DNA of 64,000 nucleotides, from NCBI GenBank assembly GCA_027924585.1, contig BSBM01000232.1, positions 27,056,501-27,120,500 of the forward strand, in the 5' to 3' direction. How positions within the stretch are numbered: position 1 is the first letter of the stretch; every line of letters begins with the position of its first letter. Positions 47,832 to 60,210 of this stretch are shown here, one piece after another. The notes under the pieces are model-generated. The model was not told the origin of the DNA, searched no databases, and saw only the letters and a list, made by a program, of their open reading frames with translations. The translations under genes and the position numbers were made by a program. The stretch is from Larix kaempferi. Taxonomy: Eukaryota > Streptophyta > Pinopsida > Pinales > Pinaceae.

Positions 47832-47842
47832 CTCCCTCTTAA
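47832..47842 (-). other. Polypurine tract of copia element 2
   Basis: On the minus strand GTTAAGAGGGAG precedes TGTTGATG, nearly identical to copia 1. Confidence 0.9.
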
Positions 47843-48480
47843 CTAGGAAGGTATTCTCTTGATACAAGTCATCAATACATATAGACACAAGTCTTCAACA
47901 CTGGAGCTGGATCATCATCACTACTGCTGTACTCTTCATCTCGATCACTGGTGCTATATCTCAATTCTTCTCATCATAGGAAGTTCTACAGAGCCAACCC
48001 TTTTTCATGCCGGATGTAGGCCTAGCCTCCTGTAGGTCTTCATCATCTCTGGCCATCCTGTGGAATGTTCGTCAACAAAAACTCGAAAGAGCATTTGAGC
48101 TCAAACTATCAGATCTCCCAGGATCTTTTACATGTGACCACCACAAAACTTGAAAGAGAATCCGAGCTCAAAATATCGGATCTCCCAGGATCTTTTCTAT
48201 GTGGTCAGGAAAAACCTTAAAAGAGTGTCTTGCAACTTGCAAGATCTCTAGAGAGCATCCCAGGACTTTTACAAGCACACAGCTCAACCTATCGGATCTC
48301 CAGGACTGATTACATGCCTCTTGTAGCAAAACCTTGAAAGAGCATCCGAGCTCAAACTATCGGATCTCCCAGGATCTTTTCTATGCTACCTATAGCAAAA
48401 ACTCAAAAGAGTATCCGAGCTCAAACTATCGGATCTCCCAAGATCTTTTCTATGCTACCTGCACAATCTGTCCACGGCCA
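47843..48480 (-). repeat. Tandem repeats, copia 2 3' region (proximal)
   Basis: CTCAAACTATCGGATCTCCC and AGGATCTTTTCTATG recur about five times between 48090 and 48460. They are the counterpart of the 115-120-bp repeats of copia 1. Confidence 0.8.
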
Positions 48481-48780
48481 TGGAGTATCGACCTGATACT
48501 CGTGATCCACCTGATCATCCTTGCACGGAGCATCCTCCTTATGCTCATGATCGTACTGATCATCATCATACAATACATCATCCTAATGTACAACATCTGG
48601 AGCATCGACCTGATGATCATCACATATGATTGTCCTGATCATCATCATACAATACATCATCTTGATGTACAACATCTGGAGCATCGACCTGATACTCTCC
48701 ACACATGATCGTCCTCTTTAGATCATCTTATCGTCCACGAAGCACAGCCCAGATGCACATCATACAACACTTACACCACC
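48481..48780 (-). repeat. Hairpin-motif repeats, copia 2 3' region
   Basis: GAGTATC-GACCT-GATACTC (48483-48501), TGATC-CACCT-GATCA, ATGATC-GTACT-GATCAT and GAGCAT...ATGCTC occur close together. On the minus strand their loops read AGGTC, AGGTG, AGTAC: the same stem-loop plan as in copia 1. Confidence 0.8.
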
Positions 48781-49060
48781 GACATGGGAGAACACATCTA
48801 CCACCATTCGGGGAAGGCTCCAGCCCTTACTTTTTCACCATGGGAGAACACATCTACCACCATGTGAAAAATGGCTTTAGCCCTTACATCTACACCATGG
48901 GAGAACACATCTACCACCATGGGAGAACACATCTACCAACATGTGAGAATGGCTCTAGCCCTTACATCTACAACATGGGAGAACACATCTACCACCATGT
49001 GAGAATGGCTCAACAATTACATCACGACCATGGGAGAACACATCTACAACCATGTCAGAA
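48781..49060 (-). repeat. Repeats of CATGGGAGAACACATCTACC in copia 2 3' region
   Basis: Six or more copies of ATGGGAGAACACATCTAC with spacers such as GGCT(C/T)TAGCCCTTACATCTAC. Absent from copia 1, so it is a lineage-specific expansion. A 146-codon plus-strand frame across it is a repeat artefact. Confidence 0.85.
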
Positions 49061-49119
49061 AATCCCATGTGCATCTGCGTCTTCTAGACTCATCACTTCC
49101 CCTTGGAAGGAACCTCGAT

Positions 49120-50826
49120 CTAAAGTACACCAAGCCTCTTTCTGAAGTACTCGAACTTCACTCTGGCTAGTGGTTTGGTCAACACATCTGCAATTTGCTC
49201 ATCCGTCGCAACATACAGGAGCTTCACTGCTCCTCTCTGCACCATATCCTTGATATAGTGATATTTGATCTTGATATGCTTCGACTTGTCATGGAACACC
49301 GGGTTCTCTAACAAATTCACACAACTCTGGTTGTCACAATAGATACAAGTAGCATCCAATTGGGGATCAAATAAATCATACAGTAGCTTCCTCAGCCATA
49401 CTGCCTCACAACTAGCCGAACAAGTTGCGACATACTCTGCTTCGACTGTACTCAGTGCTACGCAAGACTGCTTCCTGCTAAACCAAGAGATCACACCTGA
49501 TCCCATACTGAAGCAGCACCCCGAAGTGCTCTTCCTATTTGTAGCACTGCGTGCGCAATATGAATCAACATAACCCTCCAAGTTAAACTTTTGATTCGCA
49601 TCATACTTGAGCCCATAATCAACCATACCCTTCAGGTACCTCAGAATATGCTTTACAGCAATCAGGTGAACATGTCTAGGATTCGTCAGGAACTAGCTCA
49701 ATGTGTTCACCGCAAAGCAAATATCTGGTCTCGTGTTCGTCAGGTACATCAAGGACCCAATCATCTGATGATACATCGTGGCATCAACCGACTCTGATGA
49801 AGCATCACTCAATAGCTTTAGGTTCGATGCCATAGGTGTGGCCATGGCCTTACAGTCCATCATCCCGAACCGCTTCAGGATCTCTACTACATACTTCCCT
49901 TGTCCAAGTAAGATTCCATCTGTACTCTGCCACACCTCTATACCTAGAAAGTAATGCATCATACCCAAGTCCTTCATCTCAAACTCGGAAACAAGCTTCA
50001 TCTTCGTGTCGGAAATCAATCTATCCTCACCTCTCACAAATAGATCATCCACATACAGTAGGAGTATCACTGGATTGCCTGCTTCAACCTTGTAGTAAAG
50101 GTTGAAATCCTCTTTACTCTTGGTAAATCCGAAACTGGTTAGGAAGTTGTCTATTTTTCCGTACCATGTCCTAGGTGCTTGTTTCAAACAATACAAGGCT
50201 TTCTTTAACTTGCACACATATGATTCCATGTCATGTGTCTCAAAACTAAGTGGGTGCTCCAGATACACTTCCTCTTCGACTACACCATTCAAGAAAGCTG
50301 TCTTGACATCCATCTGGTGTATCTTCCACTTCATTACTGCAGCCAGAGCAAGTACTGTTCTGATGGAAGTGTATCTGGCTATAGGTGCAAAAGTCTCTTC
50401 ATAATCTATCCCTTCTTTCTGGGAGAAGCCACGAGCCACAAACCTTGCCTTGTATTTCTCTATGCTACCATCTGCAGCATGCTTGATCTTGTAGATCCAC
50501 TTGGAAGTCACAATAGACTTCCCTTCTGGTCTTGGGACCACATCCCAAACATCATTCTTCATGATCGACTGGTACTCCTCGATCATGTCATCCTTCCATT
50601 ACTGCATCCTGGATCCTGGGAACTTCAGATTCTTCAATATCTTCAATAGATAGTTTTCTTGAACTTCGTTGCTGGAACAAATGTTGTATTGAGTCTTCGT
50701 CGCTTGTTCTTCAAAACAAGTCTCTCTTGTAGGTGATGGTACACGGTCTTTCCTACAAGACAAGTTCAATTGCATGATTAGAAACATCTCATAGATTTCA
50801 GAACAAATTCTTACACATAAAGACAT
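49120..50826 (-). pseudogene. Copia reverse transcriptase-RNase H (two nonsense codons)
   Basis: One minus-strand frame from 50826 to 49120 with stops at 50599-50601 and 49693-49695 (a TAG where copia 1 has CAG in LSQFLT). RT motifs: NDVWDVVPRPEGKSIV, KARFVARGFSQKEGIDYEET, VKTAFLNGVVEEEVYL, KKALYCLKQAPRTWY and LLYVDDLFVRG with intact Y-V-D-D. RNase H reads YVDSYCARSATNRK where copia 1 has YVDSDWAGSAADRK, so the second acid of that motif is lost. It ends VADVLTKPLARVKFEYF. The upstream 75 codons (KDRVPSPTRETCFEEQATKT) differ from copia 1. Confidence 0.92.
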
Positions 50827-52189
50827 ATGTCATACAATCATGCAATTATCTTAGCCAATGCTTCAATACAACATTTATCCATATCCCGTGACTTTCTAGA
50901 TGCCTTCCATCTCTACCAGACCATTGTTAAGAGTGTGCACAACTCCCAACATGTCAGCAAATAGGTTTCATTCTAGATAAGTAGCAATGGAATGTTGTAT
51001 AGTACCATAGGCCACTTACCCATTACTATATTAGTAGTAACTTGTTCATTAATGCAACCTTTTCTAAAATGCATAATATACATCCTAAATCTAGGAACAT
51101 AAGTATGTACATGAATGAACAAAATCATATATACAAGAAATGACAATTTAAATACTTATCTTTGTTTGCTTGTTGGGTGGACTCCCTCTCAATCTTTGCT
51201 TCCTTGCAGGAACTACTGGAGTGAGCTCCCTCTCGGTCTTTGCTTCCTTGCAGGAACTACTGGAGTGAGCTCCCTCTTGATCTTTGCTTCCTGGATTATC
51301 TGTCTTTGAACTTATGTCCATCCTGGACCACTATGCATGCTTAAGTGTGCACTAGTGTCATCCTCAAGATCTCATACATAATCATACATGCATTATTATA
51401 ATCTCAATACTATCAAAACATTATGATTCTAAATAATCTTAACATGTATGGTCATGATCATTTCATACACAGGTAATTTATCACAAGCGTTAGTATTCAA
51501 GGTTTCAGGGAGTACTTCTTTTACTCATGCATATTCTTATTTGACCATAGGACTCTTCTAGTTTTGCATATCATTAATCAAACTAAGAAGCATAATATGC
51601 ATAAACCCATGATTACTCAAACTTATAATTATCAATCATACAAAAGTATACTTATATAAGATCCTAACACAAGGTAGGATTCTAACTTGATACATAAAAG
51701 ATATACCTGTATTATCATGTTTGCTAGTTATGTCTAACATACCTAAACAATGTCTTCTTTGTTCTCTTCAATGATTTAGAGACCTTGTGCTAGTAACCTG
51801 CACATCTCATAAGTTAAGCATTGTAGAACCAAATTATACATACCTTGTAAGTAGAGCTTCTATGTGATCAATAGATATGGATGAGTCTTTTTCTTCATGT
51901 CACCATGGTGATATGTTCTCGATCTAGAACTTGATTTGTCTTTCTTGATGTACCTTTCATGTTAGCGGACAACATCATCCTCATACAACACCATAGTGCA
52001 TTAGTACAATCATAAGTGTCATAACCTTAATCAATGAATGTCTTCTATCATTCACATGCATTCATACTTTTACTAAGGTGATAAGACAAGTCTAAAATTA
52101 ATCAAGATTGTACTAGCCTTAATAATATGAAGACAAACATATCATAAGCTTAATCATGAACAGATTTCAAAACATACCTGAATCTCCTC
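50827..52189 (-). other. Intron-like region replacing gag-pro-int in copia 2
   Basis: No gag, protease or integrase motifs are found here. On the minus strand there are several AG-GTATGT strings, for example GATTCAGGTATGTTTTG at about 52180 and ACAAGGTATGTATAATT at about 51845. A 44-bp repeat (2.5 copies, about 51176-51300) contains GAGGGAGCTCACTCCAGTAG. A KKDKSSSRSRTYHH...MKKKTHPY reading at 51850-51950 weakly recalls the basic gag tail. The region could be rearranged gag plus foreign DNA. Confidence 0.45.
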
Positions 52190-52340
52190 AAGTCATACTT
52201 GTCGGGATTGCTTATAGTCTTCTTATGTAAGGCGTTAGCCTCATCTCCCTCTGGAATTGGAATCTCTTCACTTATGTAGGTGTCCAAATCATTCTCTTCT
52301 AGGATTAACCCAATCCACTTTGATTTGATGAAGTTGGATC
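52190..52340 (-). pseudogene. N-terminal gag fragment of copia 2
   Basis: The minus strand reads WIGLILEENDLDTYISEEIP, then IPEGDEANALHKKTIS, matching copia 1 RIGLILEENDLDTYIKEEVP, then VPEGDEAKTLYKKD. Similarity stops at about 52205, just before a donor-like GTATGT. Only about 40 codons remain. Confidence 0.8.
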
Positions 52341-53357
52341 TAGAGCTGGCTAGGGTTTGACAGAGAAACCCTAAAAATTGAAACTTTGAATTTCAAACTT
52401 CTGATTGGATGAAAAGATGCGCCTTGCTGAGCTGATCAAGCTAGCATACTTCAATTTTGAAATCTCCAAAATTTGACCCCTCAAAATTGACTTTGAAAGT
52501 TTCGGATTTGCAGCTTCTGTCAAATTCTGGTTTTCTGGTCAAAATCCCGAACTAGAGTTTGATAGAGCCCGGGGTTCTACCCAACCAAAAAATTTGATCT
52601 TGGTCTCTAAATTTTGATTTTTCTGAGGAGCATCCAACCGTGGTCTCAGATTCAAGAAATTACAACTTTCTACGAAACCCTAATTTCCCGCAGCAGTGAC
52701 AAACCAAAAATGATTGTGCTCAGAATCCAATTCTGTTTGGACAAAAATATATGCAATATTGTTTCTGATGTATCTCTGAAATTTCGGATCCTCAAGGTCT
52801 GAAACTTTGGCCTGTGGTAGCCTGACCTGTCATATTTCCAACCCCATAGATTTGAGCTCAAATGGATTCTCTGAGAGAGAGATATACCAAGTGTCGCAAT
52901 GTGACCTGTTTATAGGATGAAATCGTATAACGAACTTGTACGGGGTGCCACGTGTCACTGTTTCAACTTCAGCCTTTCAAACCCGGACCTGTGAAACTAT
53001 AGTCCGTTCCCTAACTGTCACTTTCTATGGAATTCCATTTGGAGCTTCCTAGCCCGATATATGACCTTTTTTCCTAGGTCACCTATTTAGGACTGCATTC
53101 TGGAAGAGGAAGAAACCCTAACTTGTACGGATCATATATCACAAAGTACAACGAATCTGAGGCTTTCCTTCAGACACAAGGTACATGGAAATTTCATCTT
53201 CGACCTGTAAAAGTTTTAGATCCCGAACCTTCACCAAAATGGATTTATAGCGAAAGTGCCACGATGACTGGTTTTTTACTATACCAAGCCCTAGCTTCCA
53301 ATTTGTCTCAAGTGCAACAAGTGTCATAAATGCCATACCATGCCTTCCTTCAGGATA
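52341..53357 (-). other. Leader of copia 2
   Basis: Non-coding stretch between the primer-binding site and gag remnant, longer than in copia 1 (about 1 kb versus 0.56 kb). It shares AGGGTTTC-type strings and the AACTTTTTGGTTGGGT-like segment near 52570-52590. Confidence 0.6.
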
Positions 53358-53369
53358 GCTCTGATACCA
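53358..53369 (-). other. Primer-binding site of copia element 2
   Basis: GCTCTGATACCA on the plus strand is TGGTATCAGAGC on the minus strand, abutting the LTR. Confidence 0.95.
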
Positions 53370-54021
53370 TGTTAGTTTTTCAGCATTTAATTCAATCTGA
53401 TCTAGGATCTTAACTGAGAGAACAACATGCACAACACATCAAACACAAGAGACAAGAGACACAAAGCATTTCATCGGGGAAAACCAAGAAGGTGAAAAAC
53501 CCCGCAACTTCCTCAGAGATAGAATGAGCACCAATACAAAGATCACAAAGATCAAACCCCACAACAAGAGATATTCTCCTAGAAGCTTCTCCTCCTCCAC
53601 TTGTGCGCACTCATCCTCTCTCTCACTAATGCGAAGTGAGTGAGTGTGTGAATGAATAAATGAGAGAGTCACACTCTCTATTTATACTTTACTTCACTTG
53701 AATTTTAACTCTAACTAGGTCAACCTCCCTTAGGAGAGTCTAATAACCCATTATTACTTGTCACTAGGCCGACCCCACTAGGGTGGTCTAATAACCCTTT
53801 GACCCACACAACTCATACAGGGCCGACCCCATCAAGGTGGTCTAATAACCCATCAAATATAAGTTGCGACACTTACAATAATACTTGTGACACTTGCAAA
53901 TACAAATGACGTCAGTTTCAATCAGAGGAATGATACATCTTCGTTGGGGATACAATAAAGTACAATTGTAATACATACAATATACAAGTGAATATCTTCC
54001 GAAGTTACAAATACATCAACA
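53370..54021 (-). repeat. 5' LTR of copia element 2
   Basis: 652 bp, same ends as the left copy; TATA box at plus-strand 53680-53687. Confidence 0.95.
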
Positions 54022-54026
54022 AAATT

Positions 54027-57000
54027 GGGTCAGAAAAACAAGCAAAATGACATTTATTTATATATTTATATTGTCTTTTATATATAGATTAAATCTTGAA
54101 TCAACCTGACTTTTATTTGAAATGCAATTTTGAGGGCATATTCATGAATCAAAATCATGATGATTGAGGTCAACCATTTTTCTCTCATGATTAGGGCATG
54201 ATTTCTCTCATTATTACGATATGTTTCCAATCCTATACACATGTTCAATACCCTTCTTTAGGAAAAAAACAATCTAGGGTGGCACGAATACATTTTTCTA
54301 GCCAAAACAATCTCTAGGAAGCAATAATAATAAGAAGGAAGAAAACCTACCCAAAATACAACAATTCTGTAAGTTAAGTTAACCTTTATTTCACAAATTT
54401 ATCACTAGATTTGTAGTCCTTCCAAGACACAAACTTTAATTGCCATTCTTTCTTCTCCTCGACTTCCATGATACTAAAGTTGTATAGTGAGCATATAGTT
54501 TCTCTTTTTGTAGACTATTATGTTACTCTATGGTAAATTTGGATAGAAAAATCCATTAATCTTAAGGTTTTATGATTTATTTCCAGGGTCCCTTCCTAGG
54601 GCTAATATGGTAAATTCATGCAGTAACACCCAATCAGCCTAAAAGATCTGCAACGTTCTCATCAGGTCTGCAATGTTCTCATCAGTATCACTTCTTACGT
54701 ACTATTATGTTATGATATGGTTGATCCATGTGATAAAAACTACACACTTAAAATATTTATTGCATTTTTGGTAAGGGTTACTTACTGCATATTGTTTCAT
54801 GATGATAAATTTGACAAAAGAACATTTCTCTTAGGATTTCTAACTTAGTTTATTCAAATAGTAACTATAGTGAAGTGATGTGATATCATCATTTATGTTT
54901 ATATCCCAAAAACTTAATTGCATCTTATTTCCCATTCTAGTATAGTTATAAGTCCTTTTACTTCATTCCAACCATTGGTAAGCTTGTCAAAGGAATTGGT
55001 AGCAAATAAGTTCATAAATTTTGTGCAATTTCTTATCTCTATACTTAAGCATATCACGGCCATTCTAGATAGACCAGGATTAATGCCATGATAGAAATAT
55101 GAGAAATCCCAACTTGATCATTTGCAAACCCAAATATATCCTTTTATGAATTCTGGATACAATATTTTCCTCTATTTTTAACTCACTAAAAACCACACCT
55201 TTACTCCCTATTAGAATGGTTGGAGACCGAGTCTTCGTTCACTTCCATTCTTATATCTCCATTTGACACTAATACCTTAACAATAATTTTACTCCAATGC
55301 CCTGTTTCGAGCATTGTCACAATATCCCGATGAATTATTGAGCCAACCTTTCCAATGGGTAAAATAACATGATCATACATCCAGCAAAGAGTTTCAAACA
55401 ATAGATTCTAAATGTCTTTCACCTAGGCATAGTTGACACTAAATTCCTCTAAATACTCTCATTTTAGGTCATCAATGCTTAAGTTGAAGAGCTTCCCTTT
55501 AATCCTCATCAATGCTTTGAATCTCCTATAGAAAAGGCAAGCAATCGACTCTAGTAAACTGATCTCCATCAAATGCAATATTCTCTAGTTGTTTACATTG
55601 ATTTCTAGTTATGTGTGAGCCCTAACAAAAATCCTCTCAAGTTTCCTTTAAATCTATTGTTCATGTAAGGACAATTGCCTTGTTATTCTTGCATCATTTC
55701 ACCTCATTGATGTGTTGTTTTTATGTAATTATTCCAGAATACTTCTGAAAATTCTTAAAGCTTTATAGAAACAACTACTGCAACTCCTAATCTTAGCCAT
55801 ACTAACTAATGATCTCCATTTTAAGCCAAGATATATGCTTAGAAATTCTTGTAGAATCCACTGTTTTCCATTTTGGCACTGTTAATATTTGACCTAAAGG
55901 CTTGAATATGAACTTTCAACGATCTCTTCTATAGGAAACCTACAATGTTGATTGCACACATGTGAGATCTCTTGTGATGTGGCTGTTGTTGAATCATCCC
56001 ACATGTTACCTCACAAACTAGCAATTGATATTTAGAGTCCCCCCCCAAAAAAAGAACAAATATTTCCTTCATCTTCTCAAAAATCTTAAGATAGGTATGT
56101 TATGAATGTTGAAGCTTTGAATATCAGTTTGTTTAACTTGGGTTGGAATTCCTAGTAGGTAGTGGTGAAGATTCAAGGATATTGAGTAGGAGCTTGAATA
56201 TAATTTAGCCAGGAGAGTTCAAAGTTTTTGGCAGGTTGAGACCAAAAATTTTTGGAGGCTTCAGGTCTGGGAAATTTCAAATATTTAGCTACAACCAAGT
56301 TCTTTTGAGTTATTGCTTAGCATTTCAAGTTTTTGGTTGTAATAATTTCCTTCTACATTCTTGACTATAGTTTTGAATTATATTTCTCTTTCTTAGGAAA
56401 ACATTTTAATGAAGGAAATAATTTATTCTGCCTAACCCAAATTGAGTTTCCCTGTTGAAATTTGGAAGTCATTTAATGCTAAAAAACATTACTCCAATAT
56501 GTGAAGCAAGTTGCAAAGAATAAGAAGAAAAATACTTGTGGGGTACATAAATGGTATGCAATCTTTGTACCTAAGTATACCAACATATTTTGACCTTATT
56601 TAGAAAGTGAATGAGGGCATGCGAATCTCCATTAAAGAGTGGAAATGGAGAGGCTTCAAATGGTTGTTGAAATTGCTAGTGTCTAGTATGCATGCACCCT
56701 CATTGTTGGAAGCTGGAAAATAGTGATGCGCTTCCTCCTAGTCTATTCTAATTTCTTTCGATTTGTGTTGCACGATGGAGTTGTTGAGTGATTATGTAGT
56801 AGTAACTAAAGCACCCAAATCTATTGGATCTAGAAAGAGGAGGTGCACCGCTCAACACCCTATTCCATCAACATTGCTTCTCTTTTTCAAACCCACCTCC
56901 TTCACTCGCACACATTGCAAATTGAAACCTAGTTGGTCAATGCTGTTGTGCAAATTTGGAACTTATTCTTGCCATTACCTTTACATATCATATTGTTGCA

Positions 57001-57537
57001 ATCATGGTTGAATAAACATTACTAAAATATGCAATTGCAAAGTTCATTGATTTGAGATGCCATTCCTCAATCCTCCTCAATTTACTAAATATATTTTAAA
57101 AGTCCAATTCAACACTAAATATTATAAACACCTAGAGTTAACTAAGGTTGATGGTAATCCATGCTTTTGGAATGTTTGAATTTAACACCATGTAGACTTC
57201 ACTGCCTCCATTCAAATCTAGGAATTAAACTAAATTTAGGCTATTAAAATGCTTATGCATAACGAAGGGAATGATTTGGATGCCTTCTTGTAGGCTGGAA
57301 CATCAAATAGGTATGTATCATAAACCTATTATAGATTAACTAGTACGCACCTAAATTAGGAAAGATCAAATTCATCAATGTTTTTGCATTTTCCTCTTTA
57401 CAAGATTTAACACTCTGCTGCATTTATTCAAACTAATATTAATATGCACTGAAAGTGCCCCCAAAGAAGCGCAATATTCTCGCAAAAGTTTCATGGGATA
57501 CTCCACCTCACATCCCAAAAGATAATAGAAATTACTG
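54027..57537. other. CACTA interior, no recognised gene
   Basis: AT-rich, with only short frames. An 82-codon frame at 56763-57011 and a 66-codon minus-strand frame at 55201-55401 are not recognised. It precedes the AAA ATPase repeats and might hold decayed introns of that gene; no Walker A or B motif was seen. Confidence 0.4.
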
Positions 57538-60210
57538 TGTTGGGTTGTCATCACATTTTACATGGATTGCAAACTTGTTTGCAACCAAATTCCCATTCAA
57601 GGAGCTAAACTTGAGCTCAATAGTATTGTAGAAGCAAGAGAATGGATAATAAAGGATATTTTAGAGAAGGATGGCTTGTTTTCTCTCTCAAAAGAATATG
57701 TAATCTCCATTTGCAATATCACCGAAGGTGATTTGATTCTTTGAGTTCATGAGTATTACTAGTTTGTGTATTTATGTTACATTGTAGCTTAGTAAAGATA
57801 AGTTTTGTCAAGTTCCTTTAATGACGGTGTGATGTGCACATATGCATGGATGCACTTTTTGTGTAAACAAATATAACCATAGGCCCAAACAGTTCTAAAC
57901 TTTAGTTCTTAAAGAAATGAAAAATCACTCATTGTCACCTCACCCACAAAAGTCTCAAGATACAATTTTACTTCATTCATCATAATTTGACTACTTATTT
58001 GTGATTGACTTGTTGAGCTCTCATCATAAGCATGACATGTTGCTCCATCACCCAAAGGTTGCTCTGGAACAATAACCATCTCTAGCCATGGATTTGGAAG
58101 AATATCAACCTAGAAGATATAGGATTTGTACTTGTCACATAGTGATATAATATTCCCAAATGTGAACTCTCATATAATGAAATGAAAAGCAAACCATGTA
58201 GCAACTGCACATGGTTATAGATAGGTTGAATCCCATGAATCAGATATGATTGTTATTACCTTAATATGAACAAAAATATATGTATGCAAACTATATCTAC
58301 TGGGTTGTCTTGATATTTTACATGGATTGCAAACTTGTTAATTTGCAACCGTCAGCCCATTCATGGAGCTAAACTTTAGATCAATATTATTGTAGAAGCA
58401 AGAGCATGGTTAGTAACGAATATGGTTGAGAAGGATGGCTTGTTTTCTCTCTCAAAAGAATATGTAATATCCATCTGTAAGATTACCGAAGGTGATTTGA
58501 TTCTTTGAGTTCATGAGTCTTACTGGTTTTTGTATTTATGTCCATGCAAGTTTGCTTTGTTGGTTTAAAATATTTTCCAATTTTTTTCTACAGTTTACTT
58601 TTTTATATTCTATATTTTTTGTTCAATAATATTTGTAGCTATTTACAAATGCAATGCATTATAACAGGGGCAACAAACAGGCCTCAAGATCTTGATGAAG
58701 CTGTTATAGACATCTATCAAAGCGCCTATACATACCACTATAGGTACATATTACTATGGAAATTAATTTGTTGGGTTGTCTTCACATTTTACATGGATTG
58801 CAAACTTGTTTGCAACCAGATGCCCATTCAAGGAGATAAAATTGAGCTCAATATTATTGTAGAAGCAAGAGCATGGATAGTAAAGAATCTGTTAGTGAAG
58901 GATGGCTTGTTAGCTCTCTCAAAAGAATATGCAATCTCTATTTGCAAGATTACTGAATGTGACTTGATTCTTTGAGTTGATGAGTATCACTAGTTTTTGT
59001 ATTTATGTTCCATCTCAACTTAGTAAAGATAAGTTTTGTCAAGTTCCTTTGAATGGCGGTGTTATGTGAACATATGCATGGATACACTTTTTGTGTGAAC
59101 AAATATAACCACAGAACCAAACAATTCTAAACTTTAGTTCTTAAAGAAAAATAAAATTACTCACTGTGACCTCACTCACAAAAGTCTCGAGGTATAGTTT
59201 TACTTCATTCATCATAATTTGACTACTTATTTGTGATTGACCTGCTCTGCTCCATTGTGAGTGTGACATATTGTTCCATCACCCAAAGGTTTCTCTGGAA
59301 CACTAACCATCTCTAGTTGTGGATTTGGAAGAACATCAACCTAGAAGATATAGGATTTGTACTTGTCAAATAACAATATGAAACACCCAAATGTGAACTC
59401 TGATATAATGAAATATAAAAAAAGCCATGTAGGAACTACACATTGTAGACATGTTGAATCCCATGAATCAGATATGATTGTTATTACCTTAATATACACA
59501 AAGAGTTATGTATGCAAACTATCTTTATTGGGTTGTCTTGACATTTTACATGGATTGCAAACTTGTTTGCAACCTGCTGCCAATTCAAGGAGCTAAACTT
59601 GAGCTCGATATTATTGTAGAAGCAAGAGCATGGTTAGTAAAGAACATGTTAGAGAAGGATGTATTGTTTTCTCTCTCAAAAGAATATGTAATCTCCATCT
59701 ACAAGATTACCGAAGGTGATTTGATTCTTTGAGTTCACGAGTATTACTGGTTTTTGTATTTATGTCTTTGTTGGTTTAAAATATTTTCCAATTTTTTTCT
59801 ACAGTTTAATTTTTTATATTCCATACTTTATGTTCAATAATATTTGTAGCTATTTACAAATGTAATGCATTATATCAAGAGGGGAAACAAACAAGCCTTA
59901 GGAGCTTGATGAAGCTGCTATAAACATCTATCATAGTGCCTATACATACCACTACAGGTACATATTACTATGGAAATTACTTTGTTGGTCTTCACATTTT
60001 ACATGGATTGCAAACTTGTTTGCAACTAGCTACCCATTCAAGGAGCTAAACTTGAGCTCAATATTACCGTAGAAGCAAGAGCATGGATAGTAAAGAATTT
60101 GTTAAAGAAGGATGGCTTTTTTTTCTCGCTCAAAAGAATATGTAATCTCTATCTGCAAGATTATCGAATGTGATTTGATTCTTTGAGTTCATGAGAATTA
60201 TTGGTTTTTG
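57538..60210 (+). repeat. 1.23-kb tandem array carrying AAA ATPase exons
   Basis: The phrase TTACATGGATTGCAAACTTG and the 220 bases after it occur five times: about 57561, 58321, 58792, 59549 and 60002. Spacings alternate near 760 and 460 bases, so the higher-order unit is about 1,210-1,231 bp present roughly 2.5 times. Each unit holds two copies of one AAA ATPase exon and one copy of the preceding exon. Copies differ at scattered sites and small indels. Confidence 0.9.

Larger units (their letters stand above)
47182..54021 (-). mobile_element. Copia retrotransposon 2 (minus strand), internally rearranged
   Basis: Two LTRs (47182-47831 and 53370-54021), a primer-binding site next to the right-hand LTR and a polypurine tract next to the left-hand one show minus orientation. 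The target duplication AAATT is perfect (47177-47181 and 54022-54026). Length is 6,840 bp. RT/RNase H remain, a short gag start remains, but the rest of gag, protease and integrase are missing. LTRs differ at roughly 25-30 positions by eye, about 4%. It belongs to the same lineage as copia 1. Confidence 0.95.

Noticed and set aside
48705-49145. A 146-codon plus-strand open frame
   Set aside because: It runs across the CATGGGAGAACACATCTACC tandem repeats of copia 2 on the non-coding strand; the histidine-rich reading is a repeat artefact.
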